DNA from: Roseateles_C aquae
GTDB lineage: Bacteria > Pseudomonadota > Gammaproteobacteria > Burkholderiales > Burkholderiaceae_C
Assembly (NCBI RefSeq): GCF_032337115.1
Contig: NZ_JAVXZY010000001.1
Span: 868,001 to 932,000 of the forward strand
Direction: 5' to 3'
Length of the DNA: 64,000 bases
Shown here in pieces: positions 50,032-58,706 of the stretch. The position numbers and the translations under genes are program-made. The number at the start of each line of letters is the position of its first letter. Position 1 is the stretch's first letter. Below the pieces are notes generated by a model. It did not search any database. It was not told the DNA's origin and worked only from the letters and a program-made list of their open reading frames with translations.

Positions 50032-52218
50032 TCAGAGCGCATTCAGCTCCTTGAGCAGCTTGTCGGCCTTGTCGACCACCTTCATCTGCCACAGCATGTA
50101 GCGCGCATCGAGGCAGATGCTGCGCGTGGTCTTGGGGTTGAAGTCCCAGTCGGAGATCACCGCGTCCAGCGTGCCGTCAAACAGCAGGCCGACCAGCTCG
50201 GCCTTGCGGTTCAGCACCGGAGAGCCGGAGTTGCCGCCGGTGGTGTCCAGCGTGGCCAGGAAGTTGACCGGCACCGAATCCAGCTCCGGCGCACGGTACT
50301 TGTCGAACTGGCGCGCCTTGATGGCAGCGAGCTGCTGGGCCGGTGCATCGAAATCGCCCTTGCCGGTGTGCTTGGCAGGAATGCCGCGCAGCGTGGTGAA
50401 GGCCGACCAGCTGGTGCCGTCTATCGTGCCCTGCGCGCGGCCGGCCACCTTGCCAAAGCTGACGCGCAGCGTGCCGTTGGCATCCGGATAGACCGCCTGG
50501 CCGCGGCTGGCCTTGAAGGCGATCAGGGCCTTCATCACGCCGGCATAGGCCTGCTGGATATGGCCGCCCAACTCCTTGTTGCGCGCATCGCGCGCCTCGT
50601 CGTCCTCATACAGTGCCACGGCGGCAGCGATGAACGGGTCGGAACTGGCCTTGAATTCGTCCACGCTTCTGCCCAGCCAGGCCAGGCGTTCGGCCTTGTC
50701 GCCCAGCTTGCTGCCAGCGTACAGCGCGCCGAGCCTGGCCTTGACGGCCACCTCGTCCATGCCGGCGCTGACGCCCAACGTCTTCAGCAGCGTGGCATTG
50801 AGCTGATCGGCCGGCAGGGCCAGGTATTGCGCCAGGAAGTGCGAGGCCAGGCGCATGTCGGTCTGTTCGTCGTAGCGGCGTTCCAGCGCCTCCAGGCCCT
50901 GGCGGCGGCGCAATGCGTCGCGTTGCTGGAAGCCGGGCCTGCGTTCGGCATCGGGTTTCAGGTTTTGTTGCGCCTGTTGGTAGAGGCTGCGTGCCGTGGT
51001 CAGCAGCAGCGGGTTGCTGAAGTTCAACAGCAGTTCGCGCTTCTCCACGGACTGGCGCTCGGCCAACAGCCGCTCAATCTCAGCGATGCTGGCGCCGTAC
51101 TGCGCGCTGCGCTTGGCGTCGCCATTGACCCAGGCCTTCAGCTCATGGAAGGCGGCGGTCTTGCGGGCCAGGATGTCGCTGCCGGTATAGCTTTCCTGCT
51201 GGCCCTGCATGTTCTTGAAGCTGTTGCCATAGCCCTGCACCAAGCCGGCCAGCTTGATCTCGGCCTCACGACGGCCGGCGGTCTCCTGCTTGATCAGCTC
51301 CAGCGCCTCGCCAAAGATGCGGATCAGCTCGGGGGCTTCCCAGCCGAAATTGAAGTCCACCTCGGTCGGCAGGCGGTGGCGATCGGTGCCGCCGGGGTAG
51401 CCGGTGACCATCACGAAATCGCCTTCCTTCAGCGGCTCGCTGGCCAGCTTCAGGTGGAACTTGGGCGCATAGGGCTTGTTGGCCAGGTTGTAGTCGGCCG
51501 GCTTGCCATCCGGGCCGACATAGGCGCGGTAGAAGCTGTAGTCGCCGGTGTGGCGCGGCCAAACCCAGTTGTCGGTCTCGCCACCAAAACGGCCGACCAT
51601 ATCGGCGGGCGCATGGACCAGCCGCACATCGCGGATTTCCAGCTGCTTGATCAGCTGGAACACCAGCCCGCCATAGAAGCGCGAGACGGTGCAGCGGTAG
51701 CCCTTGTCCTGCTCGCACTCAGCGACCAGCTTCTTCTGGTTGGCCTCGATCGCATCGCTGCGGACCTTGCCCTTGAGCGCGGTGGTCTTGGCGTCGAGAA
51801 TTTGCGCGCTGACATCACGCACCGCCTCGGTCACATAGACGCGGCTGCCCGGCGCGGCCGGCAACTCCTCTTCCAGGCTCTGGGCCAGAAAACCCTTCTT
51901 CAGCAGGTCGCGCACCGGCGTCGAGTTGTACTGGATGCTGCCGTAGGCGCAGTGATGGTTGGTCACCACCAGGCCCTGCGGCGAGACGAAAGACGCGGTG
52001 CAGCCGCCCAGGCTGATGATGGCGCCCATCGGGAATTCGGTCAGCTTGGACAGGCTGGCCGGATCGATGGCCAGACCGGTGGCCTTCAGATCCTTGGCGA
52101 TTTGCGGCAGCTGCTGCGGCATCCACATGCCTTCATTGGCCTGCGCCAAGCCGATGGACAGGGCCAGCGGCGCCAGCGCAAAGCGGGCCAGTGAAATGGG
52201 CTTGCTGAGTCGATTCAT
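50032..52218 (-). CDS. S46-family dipeptidyl-peptidase (DPP7-like)
   Basis: Exported serine peptidase releasing dipeptides from peptide N-termini; 728 residues from the ATG at 52218 with a signal peptide (1-27, ending GLAQA-NE). The S46 features are clear: GGCTASFVSPQGLVVTNHHC with catalytic H89, DNWVWPRHTGDYSFYRAYV carrying the catalytic Asp, and GGNSGSP with Ser664. Eighteen residues after that Ser is Gly (FDG, residue 682). In the characterised enzymes this position is Gly in DPP7 (hydrophobic P1) and Arg in DPP11 (acidic P1), so DPP7-like specificity is predicted. No strong Shine-Dalgarno. Periplasmic peptide utilisation is the likely role. Confidence 0.93.
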   Translation of the reverse strand: MNRLSKPISLARFALAPLALSIGLAQANEGMWMPQQLPQIAKDLKATGLAIDPASLSKLTEFPMGAIISLGGCTASFVSPQGLVVTNHHCAYGSIQYNSTPVRDLLKKGFLAQSLEEELPAAPGSRVYVTEAVRDVSAQILDAKTTALKGKVRSDAIEANQKKLVAECEQDKGYRCTVSRFYGGLVFQLIKQLEIRDVRLVHAPADMVGRFGGETDNWVWPRHTGDYSFYRAYVGPDGKPADYNLANKPYAPKFHLKLASEPLKEGDFVMVTGYPGGTDRHRLPTEVDFNFGWEAPELIRIFGEALELIKQETAGRREAEIKLAGLVQGYGNSFKNMQGQQESYTGSDILARKTAAFHELKAWVNGDAKRSAQYGASIAEIERLLAERQSVEKRELLLNFSNPLLLTTARSLYQQAQQNLKPDAERRPGFQQRDALRRRQGLEALERRYDEQTDMRLASHFLAQYLALPADQLNATLLKTLGVSAGMDEVAVKARLGALYAGSKLGDKAERLAWLGRSVDEFKASSDPFIAAAVALYEDDEARDARNKELGGHIQQAYAGVMKALIAFKASRGQAVYPDANGTLRVSFGKVAGRAQGTIDGTSWSAFTTLRGIPAKHTGKGDFDAPAQQLAAIKARQFDKYRAPELDSVPVNFLATLDTTGGNSGSPVLNRKAELVGLLFDGTLDAVISDWDFNPKTTRSICLDARYMLWQMKVVDKADKLLKELNAL

Positions 52219-52439
52219 GGGGGGAGTCTTGCTGTAGGACGAAGCCTGCGACGATAACGCAGATCGCCCAAATCGCCCTGTGGCAGAGGGCACCGGGGGC
52301 AACCCCAGGCCAGGCTCGATCCCTGGCCCTTCTTCTTTGGCGAGCCCCTGCAATGAAGGATGGAGAAAAGGCCGGCGATGGCCGATAAATGTCTGACACC
52401 AAACTGACAAATTCCCATACCCCACCGCAGGAGCGCACC

Positions 52440-52703
52440 ATGGACCTGACCCAGCTGATGCAAGTGAAGCGCTGGCTGCTGCTGCATGCGCATTACCACC
52501 CGGTGGAGCTGGGCGTGTGGAATCTGGTGCTGGTCTGCTGGCTGCTCGGCTGGGTGGCGGTGCCGGGCGCCTTGCTGGCCCAGCAATGGGCCGCCCTGCC
52601 CTTGTGCCTCTTGGGCTTCACCAGCCCGAACTGGTACGTCGGCGGCCGCAAGCGCCTGCACCGCGCCGGCCGCCTGCGCTGCGACTGGCTGACGGCCTTG
52701 TGA
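52440..52703 (+). CDS. Small membrane protein of unknown function
   Basis: 87 residues, no family recognised. ATG at 52440 with CAGGAG 6 bases upstream. Amphipathic N-terminus (MDLTQLMQVKRWLLLHAHYHP), then two closely spaced hydrophobic segments (about 21-38, 42-58) separated by a small turn, and a basic Cys-containing tail (GGRKRLHRAGRLRCDW). Likely an inner-membrane hairpin protein with both ends in the cytosol. It stands alone between the S46 peptidase and the 52939 gene. Confidence 0.7.
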   Translation: MDLTQLMQVKRWLLLHAHYHPVELGVWNLVLVCWLLGWVAVPGALLAQQWAALPLCLLGFTSPNWYVGGRKRLHRAGRLRCDWLTAL

Positions 52704-52761
52704 AGCGCCCCATGGACGAAAAAAGCTCTTTGCGCGTTAGCTGTTGATCAGCCAGAACAAA

Positions 52762-52836
52762 CCACAGAGTTGCAGAGGAATTCACAGAGGGAACAAAGGT
52801 TTGCTGCGCTTTTCTCCGTGTCTTTGTGCCTCTGTG
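52762..52836. repeat. CACAGAG-type degenerate inverted repeat
   Basis: CCACAGAGTTGCAGAGGAAT continues as TCACAGAGGGAACAAAGG on the left; GTGTCTTTGTGCCTCTGTG forms the opposite arm. CACAGAG-unit inverted repeats of this kind occur between genes in many unrelated bacteria. The segment is clearly lower in GC than its surroundings and no gene overlaps it. Confidence 0.6.
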
Positions 52837-52886
52837 CTTGCCCTTGGCTGTTTCCAGAGCATCCACACTTGACGCCCAAAGAGCCG

Positions 52887-52912
52887 AAAAAAAAGCCCTC
52901 GCAAGGAGGGCT
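52887..52912 (-). terminator. Rho-independent terminator of the 52939-53301 gene
   Basis: On the minus strand AGCCCTC / GAGGGCT around CTTGC, followed by eight T. It starts 27 bases past the stop codon of the gene it terminates. Confidence 0.9.
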
Positions 52913-52938
52913 TGGCTGTTCAGGCGAAAAAGGCCGTG

Positions 52939-53301
52939 TCAGTGGATCAAGCCAATCCATTCGCCCCGGGCCTGGTAGCTGTCGAACAGCTGCAGGGCCT
53001 GAGCCTGCAAATCGGGATTGGCGCTGGCATGGGCTGCGGCCAGACGCTCGAAGGCATAGAGCCGGTCGTAGATCATTCTTGTCGGCTGCAGCGGCAGGCG
53101 TTCCAGCTGCATCAACTCGGCGAAGCGCTGCAACTCACCGCCCTCGACCGCGCCACTGACCGTCAGGCCGATCTCGACATGCTGCTGCGGCAGCAGGCCG
53201 GCATCAAGCGCCGCGAGGTAGCGCGGATCGCCATGGCGGGCGTCGAAGAACTCCAGCGGTGCCGGTGCGCGCTCGGAATACAGGTGCAGCGGGATGATCA
53301 T
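52939..53301 (-). CDS. Hypothetical small cytosolic protein
   Basis: 120 residues, no family recognised. ATG at 53301 with GAGG 6 bases upstream; a TTG at 53316 would add five residues. The sequence MIIPLHLYSERAPAPLEFFD then alternates helix and strand, lacks Cys and membrane segments, and ends with LFDSYQARGEWIGLIH. It has its own terminator and follows dcd on the same strand, after dcd's terminator, so it is a one-gene unit. Confidence 0.7.
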   Translation of the reverse strand: MIIPLHLYSERAPAPLEFFDARHGDPRYLAALDAGLLPQQHVEIGLTVSGAVEGGELQRFAELMQLERLPLQPTRMIYDRLYAFERLAAAHASANPDLQAQALQLFDSYQARGEWIGLIH

Positions 53302-53369
53302 CTGGGGCCTCGTCAAGCGTCAGTGCTGATGGGCTAGATGATGCGCGGGCGGCGCCAAACTTAAATGTG

Positions 53370-53396
53370 AAAAAGCGGGGGAAAGCCCCGCTTTTT
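53370..53396. terminator. Bidirectional terminator downstream of dcd
   Basis: Perfect 11-bp stem AAAAAGCGGGG / CCCCGCTTTTT with a 5-base loop; the A and T runs in the stem make it work on either strand. It lies 32 bases past the dcd stop and upstream of the 52939-53301 gene. Confidence 0.88.
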
Positions 53397-53428
53397 CCAT
53401 TCAAGTTATTGCAATCAGGCGCCTTGCC

Positions 53429-53998
53429 TCAGGTCTTGGGCAGCGTCACCCCGCGCTGGCCCTGGTACTTGCCGCCGCGATCCTTGTAGCTGGTTTCGCA
53501 GACCTCGTCGCTTTCGAAGAACAGCACCTGGGCACAGCCTTCGCCGGCATAGATCTTGGCGGGCAGCGGCGTGGTGTTGGAGAACTCCAGCGTCACATAG
53601 CCTTCCCATTCGGGTTCGAAGGGGGTGACGTTGACGATGATGCCGCAGCGGGCATAGGTGCTCTTGCCCAGGCAGATCGTCAGCACATTGCGCGGGATGC
53701 GGAAGTACTCGACGGTGCGGGCCAGCGCGAAGCTGTTGGGCGGGATGATGCAGTAGTCGCCCTCGACGTCGACGAAGCTCTTCTCGTCGAAGTTCTTCGG
53801 ATCGACGACGGTGCTGTGGATGTTGGTGAAGATCTTGAACTCGGGCGCGCAGCGGATGTCGTAGCCATAGCTGGAGGTGCCGTAGCTGACGATCTTCTCG
53901 CCGGCCGCGTTGTGGCGGATCTGGCCCGGCTCAAACGGTTCGATCATGCCGTGTTGTTCGGCCATGCGGCGTATCCACTTGTCGCTCTTGATGCTCAT
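53429..53998 (-). CDS. dcd: dCTP deaminase
   Basis: Deaminates dCTP to dUTP, feeding thymidylate synthesis. The 189-residue trimeric enzyme shows the start MSIKSDKWIRRMAEQHGMIEP, the conserved SSYGYDIR, GKSTYARCGIIVNVTPFEPEW and the catalytic-Glu segment VTLEFSNTTPLPAKIYAGEG. Length and spacing are normal. The C-terminal KDRGGKYQGQRGVTLPKT is the lid that closes over the triphosphate. Confidence 0.97.
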   Translation of the reverse strand: MSIKSDKWIRRMAEQHGMIEPFEPGQIRHNAAGEKIVSYGTSSYGYDIRCAPEFKIFTNIHSTVVDPKNFDEKSFVDVEGDYCIIPPNSFALARTVEYFRIPRNVLTICLGKSTYARCGIIVNVTPFEPEWEGYVTLEFSNTTPLPAKIYAGEGCAQVLFFESDEVCETSYKDRGGKYQGQRGVTLPKT

Positions 53999-54236
53999 AA
54001 ACGCTGTCCCTCAGACTGTGCTGCGGCATTGTAGGGCGTGGCCTCGCACAGGCCGAGGCGGCTGGCGCGGAGGACCGGCAGACCGCAGTCGGGCGCAAAT
54101 TTGACGCGTTAAGCCGACATCTGCCGCCAAAGTCACGCCAAATACAGGCCAAAGCCTCGGGCTGGGCGATCCAGCTCTCTAGAATCCAGCGCATCGCCAC
54201 CGTTTGCGCCTGCTGTACCCGGGCCTGCCTGCCGCC

Positions 54237-54932
54237 ATGACCCTGCACGAGATGCTTGAGAAGTCCATCTGGGGCCGCAATCTCAGCAGTCTGGAGATGC
54301 AAAAGGTGTTGGCCGAAGCACGCGAGCGCGAGTTCAGCGCCGGGCAGGCCATCGTCCGCGTCGGCGAGAGCGCTGAGCATTGGGTCGGCCTGATCAGCGG
54401 GCTGGCCAAGATGAGCGTCAGCAGTGCCGATGGCCGCGAGACCACGCTGATCAGCACCGCCGCCGGCGGCTGGTTTGGCGAGGGCACGCTGATCAAGCGC
54501 GGCCGCTGGCAGTACGACGCCATCGCCATGCGCGACAGCCAGGTTGCCCTGCTGCCACGCGACACCTTCGAGTGGCTGCGCAACACCAGCATCCCCTTCA
54601 ACCACTATCTGCAAAACCTGATGAGCGCGCGCATGGGCAGCTTCATCGCCCTGCTCAGCCAGGACCGGCTGCTCGATTCCAGCGCCCGCGTCGCCCGCTG
54701 CCTGGCCGGGCTGTTCAACCCCGAGCTGTATCCCGAGCCGGGCCGCTATCTGGACCTGCGCCAGTCGGAGCTGGGCCAGCTCGCCGGCGTATCGCGCCAG
54801 CGCGCCAATATTGCCTTGCAGGCCTTGGAAGCGGCGGGCTTGATAACCGTTGAACGGCGCGGCATCTCGGTGCTGGATCTGCAGGGGCTGCGCGATTACC
54901 GCGGCCTGACGGCACAGCCGCCTGCACGCTGA
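54237..54932 (+). CDS. Crp/Fnr-family transcriptional regulator
   Basis: 231 residues from the ATG at 54237 (MTLHEMLEKSIWGRNL). An N-terminal cyclic-nucleotide-type beta barrel (about 22-130, EFSAGQAIVRVGESAEHWVGLISG) is followed by the dimer helix and a Crp-type helix-turn-helix (about 160-215: RQSELGQLAGVSRQRANIALQALEAAGLI). Only one Cys is present and the Fnr Cys cluster is absent, so it does not bind the Fnr iron-sulfur cluster. The GEGTLIKRGRWQYDA ligand segment differs from cAMP-binding Crp. Target and effector unknown. Confidence 0.88.
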   Translation: MTLHEMLEKSIWGRNLSSLEMQKVLAEAREREFSAGQAIVRVGESAEHWVGLISGLAKMSVSSADGRETTLISTAAGGWFGEGTLIKRGRWQYDAIAMRDSQVALLPRDTFEWLRNTSIPFNHYLQNLMSARMGSFIALLSQDRLLDSSARVARCLAGLFNPELYPEPGRYLDLRQSELGQLAGVSRQRANIALQALEAAGLITVERRGISVLDLQGLRDYRGLTAQPPAR

Positions 54933-55026
54933 GCCCGGACCGCACAGCAGAACCTTCGATCTGCAGGCAGAATCCCGCCCCCGAACATCAATCCTGCCTG
55001 CGACAGCGCGTCGCAGGCCCTTCGCG

Positions 55027-55608
55027 ATGGCCGCCTCCACCACCCTTTACACCGACCGGCTGCTGCTGCGCGCCGCCGGCCCCGCACTGGCCGAAGCGCT
55101 GGCCGACTTTCATCTGCGCAACGCCGCCCATCTGGCGCCCTGGGATCCGCCCAGCCCGCCCGGCTTCTTTGACACCGAGGCGGTGCGCGAGCGCCTGGCG
55201 CTGGCCGGGCAGGCCTTCGAACAAGGCAGCGGCTACCGCTACCTGATCTGCCTGCGTGAGGCGCCCGACCGGGTGATCGGCCAGTGCAACTTTTCGCAGG
55301 TCTCGCGCGGCCCCTTTCAGAACACCATCCTGGGCTATTCGCTGGACGCGCAACTGCAAGGTCAGGGCCTGATGGCCGAAGGCTTGCGCGCCGGCTGCGC
55401 CGAAATGTTCAGCGAGCGCGTGCGCCTGCACCGAATCCAGGCCGGCGTGCGGCCCGAGAACGCACGCAGCCGCGCAACCCTGCTGCGACTGGGCTTTGCG
55501 CTGGAGGGGCACAGCAAGCGCTATCTCTTCATCAACGGTGCCTGGCGCGATCACGATCTGTTCGCGCTGTTGCATCCCAGCTGGCCTGACGATCAGCCTC
55601 CGGCCTGA
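55027..55608 (+). CDS. GNAT acetyltransferase (RimJ-like)
   Basis: 193 residues of the GNAT fold, closest in pattern to RimJ/RimL ribosomal-protein N-acetyltransferases: LYTDRLLLRAAGPA at the start, VIGQCNFSQVSRGPFQN, ILGYSLDAQLQGQGLMAEGL as the acetyl-CoA loop, and ARSRATLLRLGFALEGHSKRYLFINGAWRDHDLFAL at the end. Ribosomal protein S5 acetylation is the RimJ role in E. coli; a different substrate is possible. It lies between the Crp/Fnr gene (same strand) and the convergent RND permease, 10 bases beyond its stop. Confidence 0.88.
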   Translation: MAASTTLYTDRLLLRAAGPALAEALADFHLRNAAHLAPWDPPSPPGFFDTEAVRERLALAGQAFEQGSGYRYLICLREAPDRVIGQCNFSQVSRGPFQNTILGYSLDAQLQGQGLMAEGLRAGCAEMFSERVRLHRIQAGVRPENARSRATLLRLGFALEGHSKRYLFINGAWRDHDLFALLHPSWPDDQPPA

Positions 55609-55618
55609 CGCCCTGCCC

Positions 55619-58600
55619 TCAGCTGGCCGGGCTTTCAAGCGCCGGCGTGCGGATCTCGCCAGGAATACCCCGACGCGCGAACAGCGAATACATGGTCGGC
55701 ACGACGAAGATGGTCAGCAAGGTGCCCAGGCTCATGCCGCCGACGATGACCCAGCCGATCTGCTGGCGGCTCTCGGCCCCGGCCCCGCTGGCCAGGGCCA
55801 GCGGCAAGGCGCCCAGCACCATGGCGCCGGTGGTCATCAGGATGGGGCGCAAGCGCATCGCCGCGGCCTCGACCACCGCCTGCTGCACCTCACGCCCCTG
55901 CTGGCGCAGCTGATTGCTGAATTCCACGATCAGGATGCCGTGCTTGGTGATCAGGCCCACCAGCGTGATCAGACCGATCTGCGAATAAACGTTCAGCGTG
56001 CCGCCGCTCAGCTGCAGCGCCGCCAGCGCGCCGACCATGGACAGCGGCACCGAGAACATGATGATCAGCGGATCGACAAAGCTCTCGAACTGCGCCGCCA
56101 GCACCAGGAAGATGAAAAGCAGCGCCAGCACAAACACCAGGCCCAGCGCACCGCTGGACGAGCGGAACTCGCGCGACACGCCGTTGAGTTCGGTCGCATA
56201 ACCAGCCGGCAGCACCTGCTCGGCGATCTTGTCCATCGCGTTCAGTGCGTCGCCCAGCGCAAAGCCGGGCGCGAGGCTGGCGCTGATGACAACGGCGCGG
56301 CGTTGGTTGAAGTGGTTCAGCTCGCGCGGGCTGACCGCCTCCTGCAGCTTCACCAGGCTGGACAGCGGCACCAGCGCATCGCCCTTGCCGCGCACGAACA
56401 GGCGCTCGATTTGCTGCGGCGTTGTGCGCCGCTCGTTCTCGGTCTGCACCAGCACGTCGTACTGCTCGGCGCTGCGCTTGTAGCGTGTCACGGCGCGGCT
56501 GCCCAGCATGGTCTCGATGGTGCGGGCCACCTGATCGACCTGCACGCCCAGATCGGCAGCGCGCTCGCGATCCACCTCCAGCAACAGCTCCGGCTTGTTC
56601 AGGCGCAGATCGTTGTCGACCTGCACAAAGCCCGGGTTCTTGGCCATCTCGGCGATGAAGCGCTGGGTCACCTGGGCGATGTTCTGGTAGCTGTCGCCGG
56701 TGACGAGGACGAAGTTGACCGGCCGCGAGATGAAACCCTGGCCCAGGCTGGGTGGCGTGGTCGGGAAGGCGTTGACGCCGGGCAACAGGCTGACCTGCGG
56801 GATCAGCAGCCGCGCCAGCTCCTGCGTGCTGCGGTGGCGCTCGCTCCAGTCCACCGTGCGCAGAATCGCCAGGCCGCTGGCCACATTGGGCGCGCCGGCA
56901 ATCATGAAGCGCTTGTCCAGTTCCGGATACTGGCCGCCGAGGCGCTCGATGGCTTCCAGGTAGCGGCCGGTGAAGGCCAGCGTCGAGCCATCGGGCGCCG
57001 AGACCGGCATCACGATCACACCGCGGTCCTCGATAGGCGCCAGTTCCGATTTGGCATTGAGGAACAGCCAGGCGCTCGCGCCGGCCGAGGCCAGCATCAC
57101 CAGCACCACCGCCCAGCGCGCCGACAGCGCCGCGCGCAGCGCCGCCGCATAGCGATCGCTGATCCAGACCAGCAGCCGCTCCATCCCGCGGTCAAAGCGG
57201 GTCGGTGCCTCGACATGGCGCAAGAGCTTGGAGCACATCATCGGCGTCAGCGTCAGCGCGACGAAGCCCGACACCAGCACCGCGCCGGCCAGCGTCAGCG
57301 CGAACTCGACGAACAGCCGCCCGGTGCGCCCCGGCGTGAAGGCCAGCGGCGCGAACACGGCCACCAGCGTCAGCGTCATCGCCACCACCGCAAAGCCAAT
57401 CTCCTGCGCGCCCTTCAAGGCCGCCTGGAACGGCGACATGCCGGCCTCGATATGGCTGAAGATGTTTTCCAGCACGACGATGGCATCGTCGACCACCAGG
57501 CCGATGGCCAGCACCAGGGCCAGCAGCGTCAGCGTGTTCACCGTGAAGCCGGCCGCGGCCATGATGCCGAAGGCGCCGATCAGGCTGACCGGGATCGTCA
57601 CCAGCGGGATCACCGAGGCGCGCAGCGTGCGCAAGAAGACGAACACCACCAGCGCCACCAGCACCACGGCCTCGCCGATGGTGTGATAGACGGACTGGAT
57701 CGAGCGGTCGATGAAGACGGCGTTGTCCACCGCCAGCAGCACCTGCAGCGTGTCGGGCAGATCGCGGCGCAGCTTGGGCAAGAGGGCCTGCACCGCCGCC
57801 GAGACCTCCAGCGGATTGGCCGTGGCCTGCTTGATCACGCCCAGCGACACCGCCGTCTTGCCGTTCAGCCGGATCAAGGTGCGTTCGCTGGCGGCGGCCT
57901 CGCTGACCCGCGCGACATCGCGCAGCTTGACCGCATAGCCGTTGACGCTGCGCAGCACGATCTGCTCGAACTGCGCCACCGTGTTCAGATCGGTGCGCGC
58001 GGTGACGTTGAACTCGCGCTGCTGGCTCTCGATGCGGCCGGCCGGCACTTCCAGGTTCTGGCGGCGCAGCGCGTCTTCAACATCCTGCACCGTGATGCGG
58101 TAGGCGGCCAGGCGGTCGGCATCGAGCCAGACGCGCATCGCATAGACGCGGTCGCCGCCGGTTTCGACATCGGCCACGCCGGGAATCGTCTGCAGCCGCG
58201 GCTTGACGACACGGTTGACCAGATCGGTGACCTCCAGCGGGTCCAGCGTGTCGCTGCTGAAAACGATGCGCAGCGTGGCCTGGGCATCGGCCTCGACCTT
58301 GGCGACCACCGGTTCATCAACCGCCGTGGGCAGCCGACCGCGCACGCGGGCGACGCGGTCGCGCACATCGGCGGCGGCGTTGTCGGGGTTTTTCTCCAGC
58401 TTGAAGCGCACCGAAATCTGGCTCGATTCGGAGCGCGAGCTGGAGGTAACGATGTCGACGCCGTCTATGCCGGCGATCGAATCCTCTAACGGTTTGGTGA
58501 CCTGGCTCTCGATCACCTCGGACGAGGCACCGACCAGCCGGGTCGAGACGGTGACCACCGGCTCATCGATGCGTGGGTATTCGCGCAGGCTCAGCTTGCC

Positions 58601-58687
58601 GAACGACACCAGGCCGACCAACACCAGCAGCAGGGACATGACGGTCGCAAAGACCGGACGACGGATGGAAATCTCGGACAGACGCAT
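55619..58687 (-). CDS. RND efflux permease (HAE1/AcrB family)
   Basis: 1022-residue proton-driven inner-membrane pump subunit. The start MRLSEISIRRPVFATVMSLLLVLVG is typical of the family. The hydrophobic segment pattern and two large periplasmic domains fit 12 membrane segments. The conserved LALVLAIGLVVDDAIVVLENI segment holds the two proton-relay Asp residues. Its long pseudosymmetric repeat is intact. The adaptor gene lies 19 bases upstream; no TolC-type outer-membrane gene is in this operon, so the channel is encoded elsewhere. Substrate range cannot be told from sequence. Confidence 0.95.
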   Translation of the reverse strand: MRLSEISIRRPVFATVMSLLLVLVGLVSFGKLSLREYPRIDEPVVTVSTRLVGASSEVIESQVTKPLEDSIAGIDGVDIVTSSSRSESSQISVRFKLEKNPDNAAADVRDRVARVRGRLPTAVDEPVVAKVEADAQATLRIVFSSDTLDPLEVTDLVNRVVKPRLQTIPGVADVETGGDRVYAMRVWLDADRLAAYRITVQDVEDALRRQNLEVPAGRIESQQREFNVTARTDLNTVAQFEQIVLRSVNGYAVKLRDVARVSEAAASERTLIRLNGKTAVSLGVIKQATANPLEVSAAVQALLPKLRRDLPDTLQVLLAVDNAVFIDRSIQSVYHTIGEAVVLVALVVFVFLRTLRASVIPLVTIPVSLIGAFGIMAAAGFTVNTLTLLALVLAIGLVVDDAIVVLENIFSHIEAGMSPFQAALKGAQEIGFAVVAMTLTLVAVFAPLAFTPGRTGRLFVEFALTLAGAVLVSGFVALTLTPMMCSKLLRHVEAPTRFDRGMERLLVWISDRYAAALRAALSARWAVVLVMLASAGASAWLFLNAKSELAPIEDRGVIVMPVSAPDGSTLAFTGRYLEAIERLGGQYPELDKRFMIAGAPNVASGLAILRTVDWSERHRSTQELARLLIPQVSLLPGVNAFPTTPPSLGQGFISRPVNFVLVTGDSYQNIAQVTQRFIAEMAKNPGFVQVDNDLRLNKPELLLEVDRERAADLGVQVDQVARTIETMLGSRAVTRYKRSAEQYDVLVQTENERRTTPQQIERLFVRGKGDALVPLSSLVKLQEAVSPRELNHFNQRRAVVISASLAPGFALGDALNAMDKIAEQVLPAGYATELNGVSREFRSSSGALGLVFVLALLFIFLVLAAQFESFVDPLIIMFSVPLSMVGALAALQLSGGTLNVYSQIGLITLVGLITKHGILIVEFSNQLRQQGREVQQAVVEAAAMRLRPILMTTGAMVLGALPLALASGAGAESRQQIGWVIVGGMSLGTLLTIFVVPTMYSLFARRGIPGEIRTPALESPAS

Positions 58688-58706
58688 GACGTTGCGGCGC
58701 TCCGCC

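Noticed and set aside
55496..58489. Open frame of about 1000 codons opposite the RND permease
   Set aside because: Shadow of a fully conserved RND gene in a high-GC genome.
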